NCBI GenBank assembly: GCA_963741305.1
Contig: CAVUHL010000003.1
Coordinates: forward strand, 2,356,001 to 2,420,000
Direction: 5' to 3'
From: DATMER01 sp963741305
GTDB taxonomy: Bacteria; Acidobacteriota; Thermoanaerobaculia; Multivoradales; UBA5704
Length of the DNA: 64,000 nucleotides
Shown: positions 1-9,492 of the stretch, piece by piece
How positions within the stretch are numbered: position 1 is the first letter of the stretch
Layout: the number at the start of each line of letters is the position of its first letter
Program-made: the position numbers and the translations under genes
The notes under the pieces: model-generated
Told to the model about the DNA's origin: nothing
What the model saw: only the letters and a program-made list of their open reading frames with translations
Databases searched by the model: none

Positions 1-311
1 CTCACCAGGAAGACCTGCACCTGCACCACGTCCTTGAGCGAATAGCCGGCGGCTTCCAGGACGGCCTTGCAGTTCTCGATCGCGCGGCGGGTTTCGGCCT
101 GCACTCCCCCTTCGACCAGCTTGCGGGTAGCCGGATCGAGCCCGATCTGGCCGGCCAGGTAGAGGGCGTCTCCTACTTGAACTCCCTGCGAGTAGACGGC
201 CAGCGCCTTGGGCGCGTTCTCGGTCGCGATGATCCGGCGCTGGGGGGTGGTGGCGCAGCCGGAAAGGACCAAAAGGACCAAAGGGACAGCAAGGACGGAA
301 AGGACTCTCAC
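1..311 (-). CDS. RidA-family lipoprotein, cut by window edge
   Basis: Read on the minus strand from GTG at 311 the product begins with a short lipoprotein signal: a hydrophobic Val/Leu run ending in LSGC. A RidA/YjgF-type domain follows, with segments such as SQGVQVGDALYLAGQIG and a later AIENCKAVLEAAGYS. Known RidA proteins hydrolyse reactive enamine/imine intermediates released by PLP enzymes; a secreted, lipid-anchored version would act in the periplasm. The GTG overlaps the TGA stop of the upstream PLP aminotransferase as GTGA, so translation is probably coupled, and the pairing of a PLP enzyme with RidA fits the family role. The C-terminus lies outside the window. Confidence 0.75.
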   Translation of the reverse strand, partial: MRVLSVLAVPLVLLVLSGCATTPQRRIIATENAPKALAVYSQGVQVGDALYLAGQIGLDPATRKLVEGGVQAETRRAIENCKAVLEAAGYSLKDVVQVQVFLV

Positions 312-1585
312 GCGGGCAATCCCCTTTCGACGACGTTTTCCATGACCTCGCAGAAGCGGTCGATCTCCTCCAGGGTCGTGTAGACGCTGGGGGTCACTCG
401 CAGCCCTTCGAACTCGGGGTGAATGATCGGGGTCACTAGGATGCGGTGCTTGTCCCAGAGATGCTGGGCGAGCTTGCCGGTCTCCACTTTGGGGATCTGG
501 ACGGTTCCGATCCCGCAGGAGAGCCCGGGCTTGAGGCTCGTGTGGAGCTTGATTCCTCCGTGTGCGAGCAGGCGGTTGGCCCAGCGGTCCCTCAGGAAGC
601 GGAGGCGCTCTTCCTTGGCCTTCGGGCCGATTCCTTCGTGGAAGGTCAGGGCCTCGGCGATCGCCAGATGGTTGGCTGCCGGATGGGTCCCGATCTCTTC
701 GTACTTGCGGATGTCGGCGTCCATCTCGCCGGGCGCGGCCATGAGCGGCCAGAGGCCGCGGATCTTGTCCCTGCGGACGTAGAGCATGCCGGTGCCGTGC
801 GGAGCGAAAAGCCATTTGTGGAGGCTGGTCGCGTAGTAGTCGCAGCCCAGGTCCGCCTGGTCGAATTCGAAGTGCGCGAAGGTGTGGGCGCCGTCCACGA
901 TCACGGGGATGCTCCGCTCCCGGCCCAGCTCCGCGAGCTGCCTCACCGGGAGGATCTGCCCGGTCAGGTTGATCATGTGGCTGACCAGGATCAGCTTCGT
1001 CTTCGGCGTGACCGCCTTGCGGTACAGCTCCACGATTTCGCCGGGCTCCTCCGCCGGGACCGGGATCGAGATCTTCTTCACCACGATCCCTTCCCGCCGC
1101 GCCCGCTGGTCGAAAGTGGCGAGCATCCGCGGATAGTCCTGAGTCGTCGTCAGGACTTCGTCCCCGCGCTGCAGGTCGAAGCCGAACTGGCAGGTTTGCA
1201 GGCCTTCGGAGGCGTTGCGGGTGATCGCGATCTCCTCCGGATCGCAGCCGAACGCCCGGCCCAGGCGTTTGCGCGTCCCCTCCTTCTGCGGCTCGAGGAT
1301 CTGCCAGAGCGCGTAGGGCGGCGGCGCCGTGTTCGAGTAGTCCAGGTGGCGCTTCATGGCCTCCTGGACGATCGCGGGCGACGGGCTCACGCCGCCGTTG
1401 TTCAGGTTGACGATGCTCCTGTCCACCGTGAACGCCTGCTGGATCTCGAACCAGAAGCGCTCGTCCTGAGGGGACAGATCGGCGGCAGCAGCGAGCGCTG
1501 CTCGGGACCGGAAGGGATTGAGCACCGCGGCGGCCCCGATAGCGGTGATCGCTGCGGTGCCCATCAACTCTCGGCGGCTGTACAT
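308..1585 (-). CDS. Tat-exported class V aminotransferase-fold PLP enzyme
   Basis: A 425-residue PLP-dependent fold-type I enzyme of the class V aminotransferase family (isopenicillin N epimerase/cysteine desulfurase-like). The N-terminus MYSRRELMG followed by an Ala-rich hydrophobic stretch is a twin-arginine signal, so the enzyme is expected to fold in the cytoplasm with its cofactor and then be exported. The cofactor aspartate is in VDGAHTF (about D231) and the Schiff-base lysine in SLHKW (about K257). The substrate cannot be told from sequence: the family includes epimerases, desulfurases and kynureninase-like enzymes. Its stop overlaps the start of the RidA-like lipoprotein gene downstream, which suggests a two-gene unit in which RidA clears imine by-products. 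Confidence 0.8.
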   Translation of the reverse strand: MYSRRELMGTAAITAIGAAAVLNPFRSRAALAAAADLSPQDERFWFEIQQAFTVDRSIVNLNNGGVSPSPAIVQEAMKRHLDYSNTAPPPYALWQILEPQKEGTRKRLGRAFGCDPEEIAITRNASEGLQTCQFGFDLQRGDEVLTTTQDYPRMLATFDQRARREGIVVKKISIPVPAEEPGEIVELYRKAVTPKTKLILVSHMINLTGQILPVRQLAELGRERSIPVIVDGAHTFAHFEFDQADLGCDYYATSLHKWLFAPHGTGMLYVRRDKIRGLWPLMAAPGEMDADIRKYEEIGTHPAANHLAIAEALTFHEGIGPKAKEERLRFLRDRWANRLLAHGGIKLHTSLKPGLSCGIGTVQIPKVETGKLAQHLWDKHRILVTPIIHPEFEGLRVTPSVYTTLEEIDRFCEVMENVVERGLPA

Positions 1586-1609
1586 GCGGCGAATCCTAGC
1601 GCCAATCTT

Positions 1610-1679
1610 CCCCTCACGTGATGAGGGGGCTTGACAGGCCCGCCAGCCTCGCGCATCCTTCCCCTCACACTGTTAGGGG
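1610..1679 (+). promoter_or_regulatory. Twin palindromic operators flanking a promoter, PadR-ADOP operon
   Basis: Two palindromes of the same design, CCCCTCA-N5-TRAGGGG, lie at 1610-1628 (perfect 7-bp arms) and 1661-1679 (one mismatch). They are 51 bp apart, about five helical turns. Between them is TTGACA at 1631-1636; 17 bp downstream there is only a weak -10 (CATCCT, 1654-1659). The second palindrome runs into the ribosome binding site GGGGAGA of the PadR gene. Autoregulation by the adjacent PadR protein is the simple inference. The first palindrome also sits just upstream of the divergent aminotransferase gene and could affect it. Confidence 0.6.
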
Positions 1680-1692
1680 AGAAGCCCAAGTC

Positions 1693-2025
1693 ATGGCACG
1701 TACCTCTCTCGACCTGATGCATGGGACCGTCGCGGTCCTGATCCTGAAGACGCTCTCTTGGGGGCCGATGCACGGCTACGACGTCTCGCGCACCATCCGC
1801 CAGCGCAGCGAGGGGGCCCTGGGCCTCGAGGACGCCGCGCTCTATCAAGCTCTCCACCGCCTGGAGAGCAAGCGCTGGATCGAGTCCGAGTGGGGCGTCT
1901 CCGAGAACAATCGCAAGGCCAAGTTCTACCGCCTCACCGACGACGGACGGAAACAGCTCCAGTTGGAGCTCTCCACCTGGCAGCGCTACGCCACGGCCGT
2001 TTCCAAGGTCCTCGAGACCGCCTAG
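1693..2025 (+). CDS. PadR-family transcriptional regulator
   Basis: A 110-residue winged-helix repressor of the PadR family. The sequence shows the usual features: LMHGTVAVLILKTLSW, then GPMHGYDVSRTI, LYQALHRLE, and FYRLTDDGRKQL ending in a short C-terminal dimerisation helix. The ATG at 1693 is chosen over an upstream in-frame ATG because it follows GGGGAGAA at a good distance and gives the canonical PadR N-terminus. The stop TAG is directly followed by the ATG of the permease gene, so the two are cotranscribed. In Acidobacteria PadR genes are commonly found next to ADOP permeases. The ligand is unknown. Confidence 0.9.
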   Translation: MARTSLDLMHGTVAVLILKTLSWGPMHGYDVSRTIRQRSEGALGLEDAALYQALHRLESKRWIESEWGVSENNRKAKFYRLTDDGRKQLQLELSTWQRYATAVSKVLETA

Positions 2026-4683
2026 ATGCGCCGTATTTTCCAGTTCCCCTGGCGCACGGCCGCCCAGGTGGCAGCCGACGTCGACGAGGAGCTCCAGTTC
2101 CATCTCGAGATGGTGGCGCGGGAGCTGATGGACGACGGCTGGCCCGAGGATGCTGCCCGGATGGAGGCAATCCGCCGGTTCGGGGACGTCGAAACGACGC
2201 GCAAGGTCTGCCGGCAGCTCGACGCTCACAAGGAGAAACAGATGAAGTGGATCAAGGCGCTCGAGGAGATCGGGCAGGACCTCCGCTATGCCTTCCGTCA
2301 GCTCGCCAAGAGCCCCGGGTTCACCCTGATCGCGATCCTAACGCTGGCGCTCGGCGTCGGCGCCACGACCTCGATCTTCAGTGTGGTCGACGGCGTGCTC
2401 CTGCGCCCGCTCCCCTTCCCCGAGCCGGAGCGCCTGGTCCGCGTCTATCCCGTGAGCGAGGAGGGAGAGCCGAGCTCGATCTCGGCCCTCAACTTCCTCG
2501 ACTGGCGCAAGCAGAGCCGCACGGTCGAGGCGGCGTCGCTCCTGGACACCGGCTCCGTGAACCTGACCGGGACCGGCGGCGAGCCCGAGCGGCTTTCCGG
2601 CGCCTGGGTCAGCCCCGAGTTCTTTTCCGTGCTAAAGGCTCCCCTCCTCGCCGGCCGCGGTTTCGCCAAGGGAGAGGACAAGCCGGAGGCCGCCAACGTG
2701 GTAGTCCTCTCCGCGGAGCTCTGGCAACGGCGGTTCGGGGGCGACCGGAGCCTTGTCGGCCGGACGATCGACCTCAACGGCAAGCCCTACACGGTCATCG
2801 GCATCGCGGGCCGCAACCGCTGGCCTTCCATCGCCGACCTCTGGCTCCCGTTCGAGCTGAACGAGGACACCGTGGACCCGGACAACCGCGGCGCGATCTA
2901 TCTCGCCATCGTGGCGCGCCTCGCCCCTGGGGTGTCCCTGGAGAAGGCCCGCGCCGAGACCCGTTCCATCGCGGCCGCTCTCGCAGCGGAGTATCCGGAG
3001 GACAATACCGGCTACCGCATGGACCTGGAGGGGATGCAGACGTTCATGACCGGGGACGTCCGCGTCCCCCTGCTGGTGCTGATGGGCGCCGTGCTCCTGG
3101 TGCTCCTGATCGCCTGCGTCAACGTGGCCAACCTGCTGCTCGTCCGGGCCTCGGGACGCGAGGCCGAGCTGGCCGTGCGCACCGCGCTGGGCGCCGGACG
3201 CCTGCGCATCATCCGCCAGCTCCTGACCGAGAGCGTCGTGCTCTCGCTCCTGGGCGGAGCGGCCGGTGTGGCCCTCGCGGTCTGGGCGACCCGGGCACTC
3301 GTTGCCCTCGCTCCGGAGCGGACGCCGCGGCTCCACGAGGTGGGGGTGGACGGCACGGTGCTGTTCTTCACCCTGGGTGTAAGCCTCCTCACCGGGCTGC
3401 TGTTCGGGCTGGCCCCGGCGCTCAAGGCATCGCGCCCGGATCTCGGGTCCGTGCTCAAGGAGGGCGCGCGCGGCGGCAAGGGCCGGGCCGCCACCGCCGC
3501 CCGCAGCGTGCTGGTGGTGCTGGAGACGGCGCTCGCCGTGCTGCTCCTCGCCGGGGCCGGGCTCCTCCTCCGCAGCTTCGGCGCGCTGTTGAGCGTCGAT
3601 CCCGGGTTCGATCCGGAGGGCGCCCTCGTCTTCAACCTGGCGCCGCCGGAGTCGAAGTACGCGGACGACCCGCAGCTCCGCCAGCTCGCGGGCTCGCTTA
3701 TGGAAAGGATGGAAAAGTTGCCCGGCGTCACCGCGGCGGGCGCCGCCTCGTTCGGCCGGCCGCTCGACCGTTCCGGGTTCACTCTCAGCTTCGACGTGGA
3801 GGGCCGGCCGGAGGCACTCCCGGGCGAGGAGCCCGCGATGCGCGTCGCCCTGGTCACGCCAGGCTACTTCAAGGCGCTGGGGCTGCCCGTGGTACGCGGC
3901 CGGACGTTTACGGACCAGGACCGCGGCGGTTCCACTCCGGTCGCCATCCTCACCGAGGCCGCGGTCCGCAAGTACTTCCCGAACGAGGAGCCGCTCGGCC
4001 GCCGCATCCTCCTCGGCTGGACCAACGACGGCGTCCGGCGAGGCGGCGAGGTCGTCGGAGTCGTGGGCGATTTCAAGCAGTCCACCCTGGACAACGAGTC
4101 GGACCCGCAGATCTTCCTGCCTTTCGACCAGGCCCCGATCGGGAGCCTGTCGGTGATCGTGCGCTCGACCGCCGACCTGGGCACCGTGGCCGCCGCGGCG
4201 CGCGCCCAGGTCCGTGAGGTGGACCCTGACCTCCCCCTCTACGAGCTGCAGACGCTGGACGAGGTGGTCTCGGCATCGGTCTCCCAGCCGCGCTTCTACA
4301 TGCTCCTGCTCGGCGGCTTTGCTGCGGTCGCGCTGATCCTGGCCGCAATCGGGATGTACGGAGTGATCGCCTACGGCGTGAGCCAGCGCAGCCGGGAGAT
4401 CGGCGTCCGCATGGCCCTCGGCGCTTCGCGGGACCGGGTGGTACGCATGGTCGTGAAACAGGCGCTGATGCTGGCGGTCTTCGGCGCGGTCTTCGGGCTG
4501 GGGATGGCGCTGGTAGCGACCCGCGGCATGGAAAGCCTGCTGTTTGGGGTGAGCGCAATAGACCCGGCAATCTACGTGGCCGTGGCGGCCGTGCTGGTCC
4601 TGGTGGCCGGGCTGGCGAGCTATCTGCCGGCGAGAAGGGCGGCGCGGATCGATCCTCAGTTGGCGCTGCGCGGGGAAGTGTAG
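2026..4683 (+). CDS. ADOP-type FtsX/MacB-like ABC transporter permease
   Basis: An 885-residue membrane protein of the acidobacterial duplicated orphan permease type. After a soluble alpha-helical prefix of about 80 residues (DEELQFHLEMVARELM, then FGD) comes the first transmembrane helix, SPGFTLIAILTLALGVGA, and a large periplasmic MacB_PCD domain. A block of three FtsX helices near residues 350-440 is followed by a second permease half, again with a periplasmic domain and three helices, ending in LPARRAARIDPQLALR. No ATPase gene is adjacent, hence orphan. Relatives act in lipoprotein release, macrolide or peptide efflux; the cargo here is unknown. Expression is probably set by the PadR protein encoded immediately upstream. 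Confidence 0.9.
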   Translation: MRRIFQFPWRTAAQVAADVDEELQFHLEMVARELMDDGWPEDAARMEAIRRFGDVETTRKVCRQLDAHKEKQMKWIKALEEIGQDLRYAFRQLAKSPGFTLIAILTLALGVGATTSIFSVVDGVLLRPLPFPEPERLVRVYPVSEEGEPSSISALNFLDWRKQSRTVEAASLLDTGSVNLTGTGGEPERLSGAWVSPEFFSVLKAPLLAGRGFAKGEDKPEAANVVVLSAELWQRRFGGDRSLVGRTIDLNGKPYTVIGIAGRNRWPSIADLWLPFELNEDTVDPDNRGAIYLAIVARLAPGVSLEKARAETRSIAAALAAEYPEDNTGYRMDLEGMQTFMTGDVRVPLLVLMGAVLLVLLIACVNVANLLLVRASGREAELAVRTALGAGRLRIIRQLLTESVVLSLLGGAAGVALAVWATRALVALAPERTPRLHEVGVDGTVLFFTLGVSLLTGLLFGLAPALKASRPDLGSVLKEGARGGKGRAATAARSVLVVLETALAVLLLAGAGLLLRSFGALLSVDPGFDPEGALVFNLAPPESKYADDPQLRQLAGSLMERMEKLPGVTAAGAASFGRPLDRSGFTLSFDVEGRPEALPGEEPAMRVALVTPGYFKALGLPVVRGRTFTDQDRGGSTPVAILTEAAVRKYFPNEEPLGRRILLGWTNDGVRRGGEVVGVVGDFKQSTLDNESDPQIFLPFDQAPIGSLSVIVRSTADLGTVAAAARAQVREVDPDLPLYELQTLDEVVSASVSQPRFYMLLLGGFAAVALILAAIGMYGVIAYGVSQRSREIGVRMALGASRDRVVRMVVKQALMLAVFGAVFGLGMALVATRGMESLLFGVSAIDPAIYVAVAAVLVLVAGLASYLPARRAARIDPQLALRGEV

Positions 4684-4737
4684 GGGCGGCCCTTGTGGCC
4701 GCCCTCCGGAGGGCACCCACGAGAGGTGCCCCTACAT
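4681..4737. repeat. Palindromic REP-like element with two hairpins
   Basis: The 57-bp gap between the convergent permease and pyrE genes consists of two perfect hairpins. GGGCGGCC at 4684-4691 pairs with GGCCGCCC at 4697-4704, and GGGCACC at 4711-4717 pairs with GGTGCCC at 4725-4731. The ends TAGGGGC and GCCCCTA are also inverted, so the whole block is one imperfect palindrome. The permease stop codon TAG is the first triplet of the element, and the pyrE stop overlaps its right end. It may serve as a bidirectional terminator, but it lacks a clear T-run and looks like a dispersed extragenic palindrome. Confidence 0.6.
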
Positions 4738-5391
4738 CACTCCGCCCGCTCCGACGGTATCCCGGTCACTTCCGACGACATCCCCGCTGCCTCGGCCGTG
4801 GCTGTTTCGGCGTCGGGGCGGCTTCCGGGCTTCTCGGGAGCCTGGGCTCCGGCGCGGCAGGCCGGGCACTCGTTGGGCGGATAGGACGGCAAGTCCAGCT
4901 TCAGCAGCGAGCGGAAGGGCACGTCGAACGGGTCGCGCCCCACGGTGCGGTCGATGATCGAGCCGATGGCCACGACCCTCGCGCCCTTGCTGGTGGCCAG
5001 GGCAGCGCACTCCAGGGTCGAGCGGCCGGTGGTGACCACGTCCTCCACGATCACCACCCGCTCTCCCTGGCGCAGGCTGAACCCGCGGCGGAAGCCCATC
5101 TCCTCGCTCTTGCGCTCCGTGAAGCGGAAGGGGACGCCGAGAGCCGCCGCCACCTCGTGCCCGATGATCACGCCGCCCAATGCGGGCGAAACCACCGAGT
5201 CGGGGTGCTGATTCCGGAGCAGCTCGGCGAGGTCCTCGCCAACCCTGCGGGCCCGCACGGGGTCTTCCAGCAGCAGCGCGCACTGGACGTAGGCGGTCGA
5301 ATGAAGCCCGGAAGAGAGGAGGAAGTGACCGCGCCGCAGGGCGCCGCTCTCCTCCAGAAGACGTAGAAGAACCTGCTCGTTCTCAGCTTTG

Positions 5392-5402
<11 letters not shown>
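4737..5402 (-). CDS. pyrE: Orotate phosphoribosyltransferase
   Basis: A 221-residue type I phosphoribosyltransferase that joins orotate to PRPP to give OMP in pyrimidine synthesis. The PRPP-binding motif is VVIVEDVVTTGRST (about residues 115-128), preceded by the GGVIIGHEVA segment and FTERK. The C-terminal YPPNECPACRAG segment with two cysteines is typical of the longer bacterial OPRTs, and the last roughly 30 residues are a low-complexity tail. The start overlaps the 3' end of the NtrC-type regulator gene by 11 bp, so the two are probably read from one message although functionally unrelated. Confidence 0.93.
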
Positions 5403-6780
<1,378 letters not shown>

Positions 6781-6802
6781 GGTCGCTCATCAGTCTAGCA
6801 AG

Positions 6803-6833
6803 AAAAAGGCCGGCCCCCCCGAAGGAGCCGGCC
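6803..6833 (-). terminator. Intrinsic terminator after degQ-like gene
   Basis: On the minus strand GCCGGC-rich arms (GGCCGGC at 6827-6833 and GCCGGCC at 6808-6814) form a hairpin followed by TTTTT (complement of 6803-6807). It would end transcripts coming from the DegQ gene just before the response-regulator gene. Confidence 0.75.
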
Positions 6834-6836
6834 AGA

Positions 6837-6891
6837 GTTGATCCCGTCCCCCCTCTCCCCAGCCCTCTCCCCCGTGCCGGGGGAGAGGGAG
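6837..6891. repeat. 55-bp dispersed palindromic repeat, copy 1
   Basis: Begins GTTGATCCC and contains a perfect 11-bp stem (CCCTCTCCCCC at 6863-6873, GGGGGAGAGGG at 6879-6889). A second copy at 46772-46826 matches at 52 of 55 positions. Both copies end about 10-20 bp from the stop codon of a minus-strand gene. Confidence 0.85.
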
Positions 6892-6912
6892 TCGGAGCCG
6901 AGGGTAAGCTGT

Positions 6913-8511
6913 CTACGGCACCTGCACGACTGCGAAGAACGGCTGGCCGCCCTGTCCCCGTGCGAAGGGCCTGACGTAGAGCCGGAGGTACGAGCCTGCC
7001 TTTGCGTCCTTGACGATGCCCTCGAACGCCTCGACGCCGTCCACTTCCTGGCCGTTGACCTCGGTGATGATCGTACCCGGCCGGACGAACTGCTCGTAGA
7101 GCGGGCTGGTCGGCGCGACCTGGGTGACGACCACGCCGTCGACGGTACCCGGGATGTCATGCATCTGGCGCAGGCTCTGGCTGAGGTCCTGGTACTGGAT
7201 GCCCATCCACTCGATGCTGCTCTCGCCCTCCTCCTCGCTCTCCTCCTCGGCCTCGGCGACGGCGTTGCGCTCCGGCCGCTCTCCGAGCTTCACCTTGAGC
7301 TGCACGGGCTTGCCATTGCGCAGCACGTCCAGGTTGACCGAGGAGCCCGGACCCTTGTTCGCCACGTAGTTGATCAGGTCGCGGGTCGTCTTGATCGGGC
7401 GGCCGTCCACGGAAGTGATGATGTCGCCGTGGCGGACGCCGGCCTGCCCCGCGGGCGTATCAGCTTCGACCGAGGCGACGAGGGCGCCGTCCGTGGACTC
7501 CAGGCCGAAGGCGCGCGCCTGGTTCCAGTTCAGGTTGTTGATCTGGATGCCCAGGTAGCCGCGGCTGACCTTGCCCTTCTCGCGGAGCTGCGGCAGCACC
7601 TCCTTGAGCGTGTTCACGGGCACGGCGAAACCGATGTTCTCGGCGCCCCAGTTGATGGCCGTGGCGATACCGACCACCTCGCCCCGCAGGTTGACCAGCG
7701 GGCCGCCGGAGTTGCCGAAGTTGATCGCCGCGTCAGTCTGGATGAAGTTCTCGAAGGAGGCATCGCTGATACCCAGCGAGCGTCCCTTGGCGCTGACCAC
7801 GCCGGTGGTGACCGTCTTGTCCAGGTTCAGCGGGTTGCCGATGACCATGGTCCAGTCGCCGACGCGCACGGCATCGCTGTCGCCGAGCTCCAGGAAGCGC
7901 AGGTTCTCGCCCGCGTTGATCTTGAGCAGGGCGAGGTCGGTGGCTTGGTCGGTCCCCTTGACCTCGGCCGGGAAGTCGCGGTCGCCGAGGTGGACCTTGA
8001 CCTCGGTCGCGCCCTCGATCACGTGGAAGTTGGTCACGACGTAACCGTCGCGGCTGATGACGAAGCCGCTGCCGCCGGCGTCAGAGCGGAACGGGTCGCC
8101 CTCCTCGCCGCCTTGCCCCTGAGGCCCCTGGGGTCCCCGGGGGCCCTGTCCGGGCCCGCGCGGCGTGCCCTCCTCGCCGTCCTCCTGCTCCTGCCTGAAG
8201 CGGGGGCCGAAGAAGAACTCGAAGGGGTCCGTGCCCTGTCCCTGGCCTCGGCCACGGGGACGGTTCTCGATCGTCGCGGCCTGGATGGAGACCACCGCGG
8301 GATCGACCGCCTGGGCGAGGTCGGCAAAGCTGGGCAGAGCGGTGATCGGCGAATTGTTGCCTGCGATCTGGGTGGCGGACAGCGACGACTCGGCGTCGGC
8401 AGCCCCTCCCGGAACCGTCAGGTTGAGCCCGCCGGCCAGCACCATGCCGAATACCACCGCTCCTAGAACGAGCAGGAACGTCGTAAGTTGGCGCCTCTGG
8501 GTTGTACTCAT
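6913..8511 (-). CDS. DegQ/HtrA-family periplasmic serine protease
   Basis: A 532-residue Do-like protease/chaperone for protein quality control in the periplasm. Residues about 10-30 form an N-terminal hydrophobic anchor or signal. The trypsin-like domain has the catalytic triad in TNFHVIEG (H163), TDLALLK (D192) and GNSGGPL (S268). Two PDZ domains follow, starting near GYLGIQI and near GVVVTQV. Between the signal and the catalytic core there is a Gly/Pro/Gln-rich collagen-like stretch (about 110-140), and an acidic linker separates the PDZ domains. The start has AAGGAG upstream (near 8525). The gene is monocistronic, judging by the terminator that follows. Confidence 0.92.
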   Translation of the reverse strand: MSTTQRRQLTTFLLVLGAVVFGMVLAGGLNLTVPGGAADAESSLSATQIAGNNSPITALPSFADLAQAVDPAVVSIQAATIENRPRGRGQGQGTDPFEFFFGPRFRQEQEDGEEGTPRGPGQGPRGPQGPQGQGGEEGDPFRSDAGGSGFVISRDGYVVTNFHVIEGATEVKVHLGDRDFPAEVKGTDQATDLALLKINAGENLRFLELGDSDAVRVGDWTMVIGNPLNLDKTVTTGVVSAKGRSLGISDASFENFIQTDAAINFGNSGGPLVNLRGEVVGIATAINWGAENIGFAVPVNTLKEVLPQLREKGKVSRGYLGIQINNLNWNQARAFGLESTDGALVASVEADTPAGQAGVRHGDIITSVDGRPIKTTRDLINYVANKGPGSSVNLDVLRNGKPVQLKVKLGERPERNAVAEAEEESEEEGESSIEWMGIQYQDLSQSLRQMHDIPGTVDGVVVTQVAPTSPLYEQFVRPGTIITEVNGQEVDGVEAFEGIVKDAKAGSYLRLYVRPFARGQGGQPFFAVVQVP

Positions 8512-8704
8512 GGGGACCGAAATCTCCTTTCTCTTCTCGCAACCGTTCCAAGCAATCGCCCTGCCAGGGAAATTCCAGAGGGAGAAGAAGATCTTTCAAG
8601 CCCTCATCGCGCCAGATTGGCACGCCGTCGAGACCTGCATGTGAAAGAGGCCCGCCGGGCTGGCGCGCGGGTTGCCGGCCGGAGTGCTAAAATGAACCGT
8701 CACC

Positions 8705-9460
8705 ATGGAGTTGGTGAGCATCCTCGAGCGCCTTCCACCCGCCCCAGCGTCCCTCCTCCGCCTGATGGCCCTGCTCGCACCGGAACCCCTCCCGGTGGCG
8801 CTGCTCGTGGAGTGGGAAGGCGACCTCGAGGAGCTCGAACGCCACGGCCTGGTCTCCATCCAGGACAGCGAGGTCATGGTCCCTCCGGAAGTGCGGGAGG
8901 CGGCGCGGAGCCAGTTGGAACCTCCGAGCGATCCCCGGGCGTGGGAGGTCTGGGAGCCGCTGATCCGCCGCGCACTGGCGCTGGACGAGGCCGCTTTCGG
9001 CTCCTGCCATCCCCAGGTTGCAATCCACCTCAGCAACCTGGGGCTCGTCCTCCTGGAAATGGACCTTCTCTCCGAGGCCGAGCCGCTGATGCGCCGCGCC
9101 CTCGCCATCGACGAGGCCGCCCTCGGCTGCGATCATCCGAACGTCGCGGTCGACCTCTGCAACCTGGCGCGGCTGCTCCAGGTGGCGGACCGGCTTCCCG
9201 AGGCCGAGCCCCTGATGCGCCGCGCCCTCGCCGTGGACGAGGCCTGCTTCGGCAGGGATCACCCGAGCGTCGCCCGCGACCTCAACAACCTGGCCCAGAT
9301 CCTCCAGGACGCCGGCCGTCCTCATGAAGCCGAGTTCCTGATGCGCGAGGCGGTGGAAGCCTTCAACAGGATCCTCGGGCCGGATCATCCGAGCACCCGG
9401 GGCGCCCGCAAGAACCTGGAGCTCCTCCTCGAAGAGCTTGGGTATCGCCACAACTGGTAA
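8705..9460 (+). CDS. Kinesin-light-chain-type TPR protein
   Basis: A 251-residue cytosolic protein. Residues 1-80 are a non-repeat region with a winged-helix flavour (LLRLMALLAPEPLPVALL), and the rest is four TPR_10/TPR_12 repeats of 42 residues, each with the signature EAEPLMRRALAIDEAA and a GxxHPxVA turn. At DNA level two of the repeats (from about 9076 and 9202) are nearly identical 126-bp copies, which indicates recent repeat duplication. Such proteins are scaffolds, often at the C-terminus of NB-ARC-type proteins, but no ATPase domain is fused here. TAAAAT at 8688-8693 is a likely -10 only 11 nt before the ATG, so the leader is very short. Confidence 0.75.
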   Translation: MELVSILERLPPAPASLLRLMALLAPEPLPVALLVEWEGDLEELERHGLVSIQDSEVMVPPEVREAARSQLEPPSDPRAWEVWEPLIRRALALDEAAFGSCHPQVAIHLSNLGLVLLEMDLLSEAEPLMRRALAIDEAALGCDHPNVAVDLCNLARLLQVADRLPEAEPLMRRALAVDEACFGRDHPSVARDLNNLAQILQDAGRPHEAEFLMREAVEAFNRILGPDHPSTRGARKNLELLLEELGYRHNW

Positions 9461-9492
9461 GCTCTCCGCCTATCGAACACAAGGAGTCCGCC

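Noticed and set aside
8087..8180. Collagen-like repeat gene
   Set aside because: The Gly-Pro-Gln stretch is an internal linker of the DegQ protease frame, not a separate gene.
8617..8640. Sigma54 promoter upstream of the TPR gene
   Set aside because: TTGGCACG matches the -24 element but the -12 GC element is absent at the required spacing.
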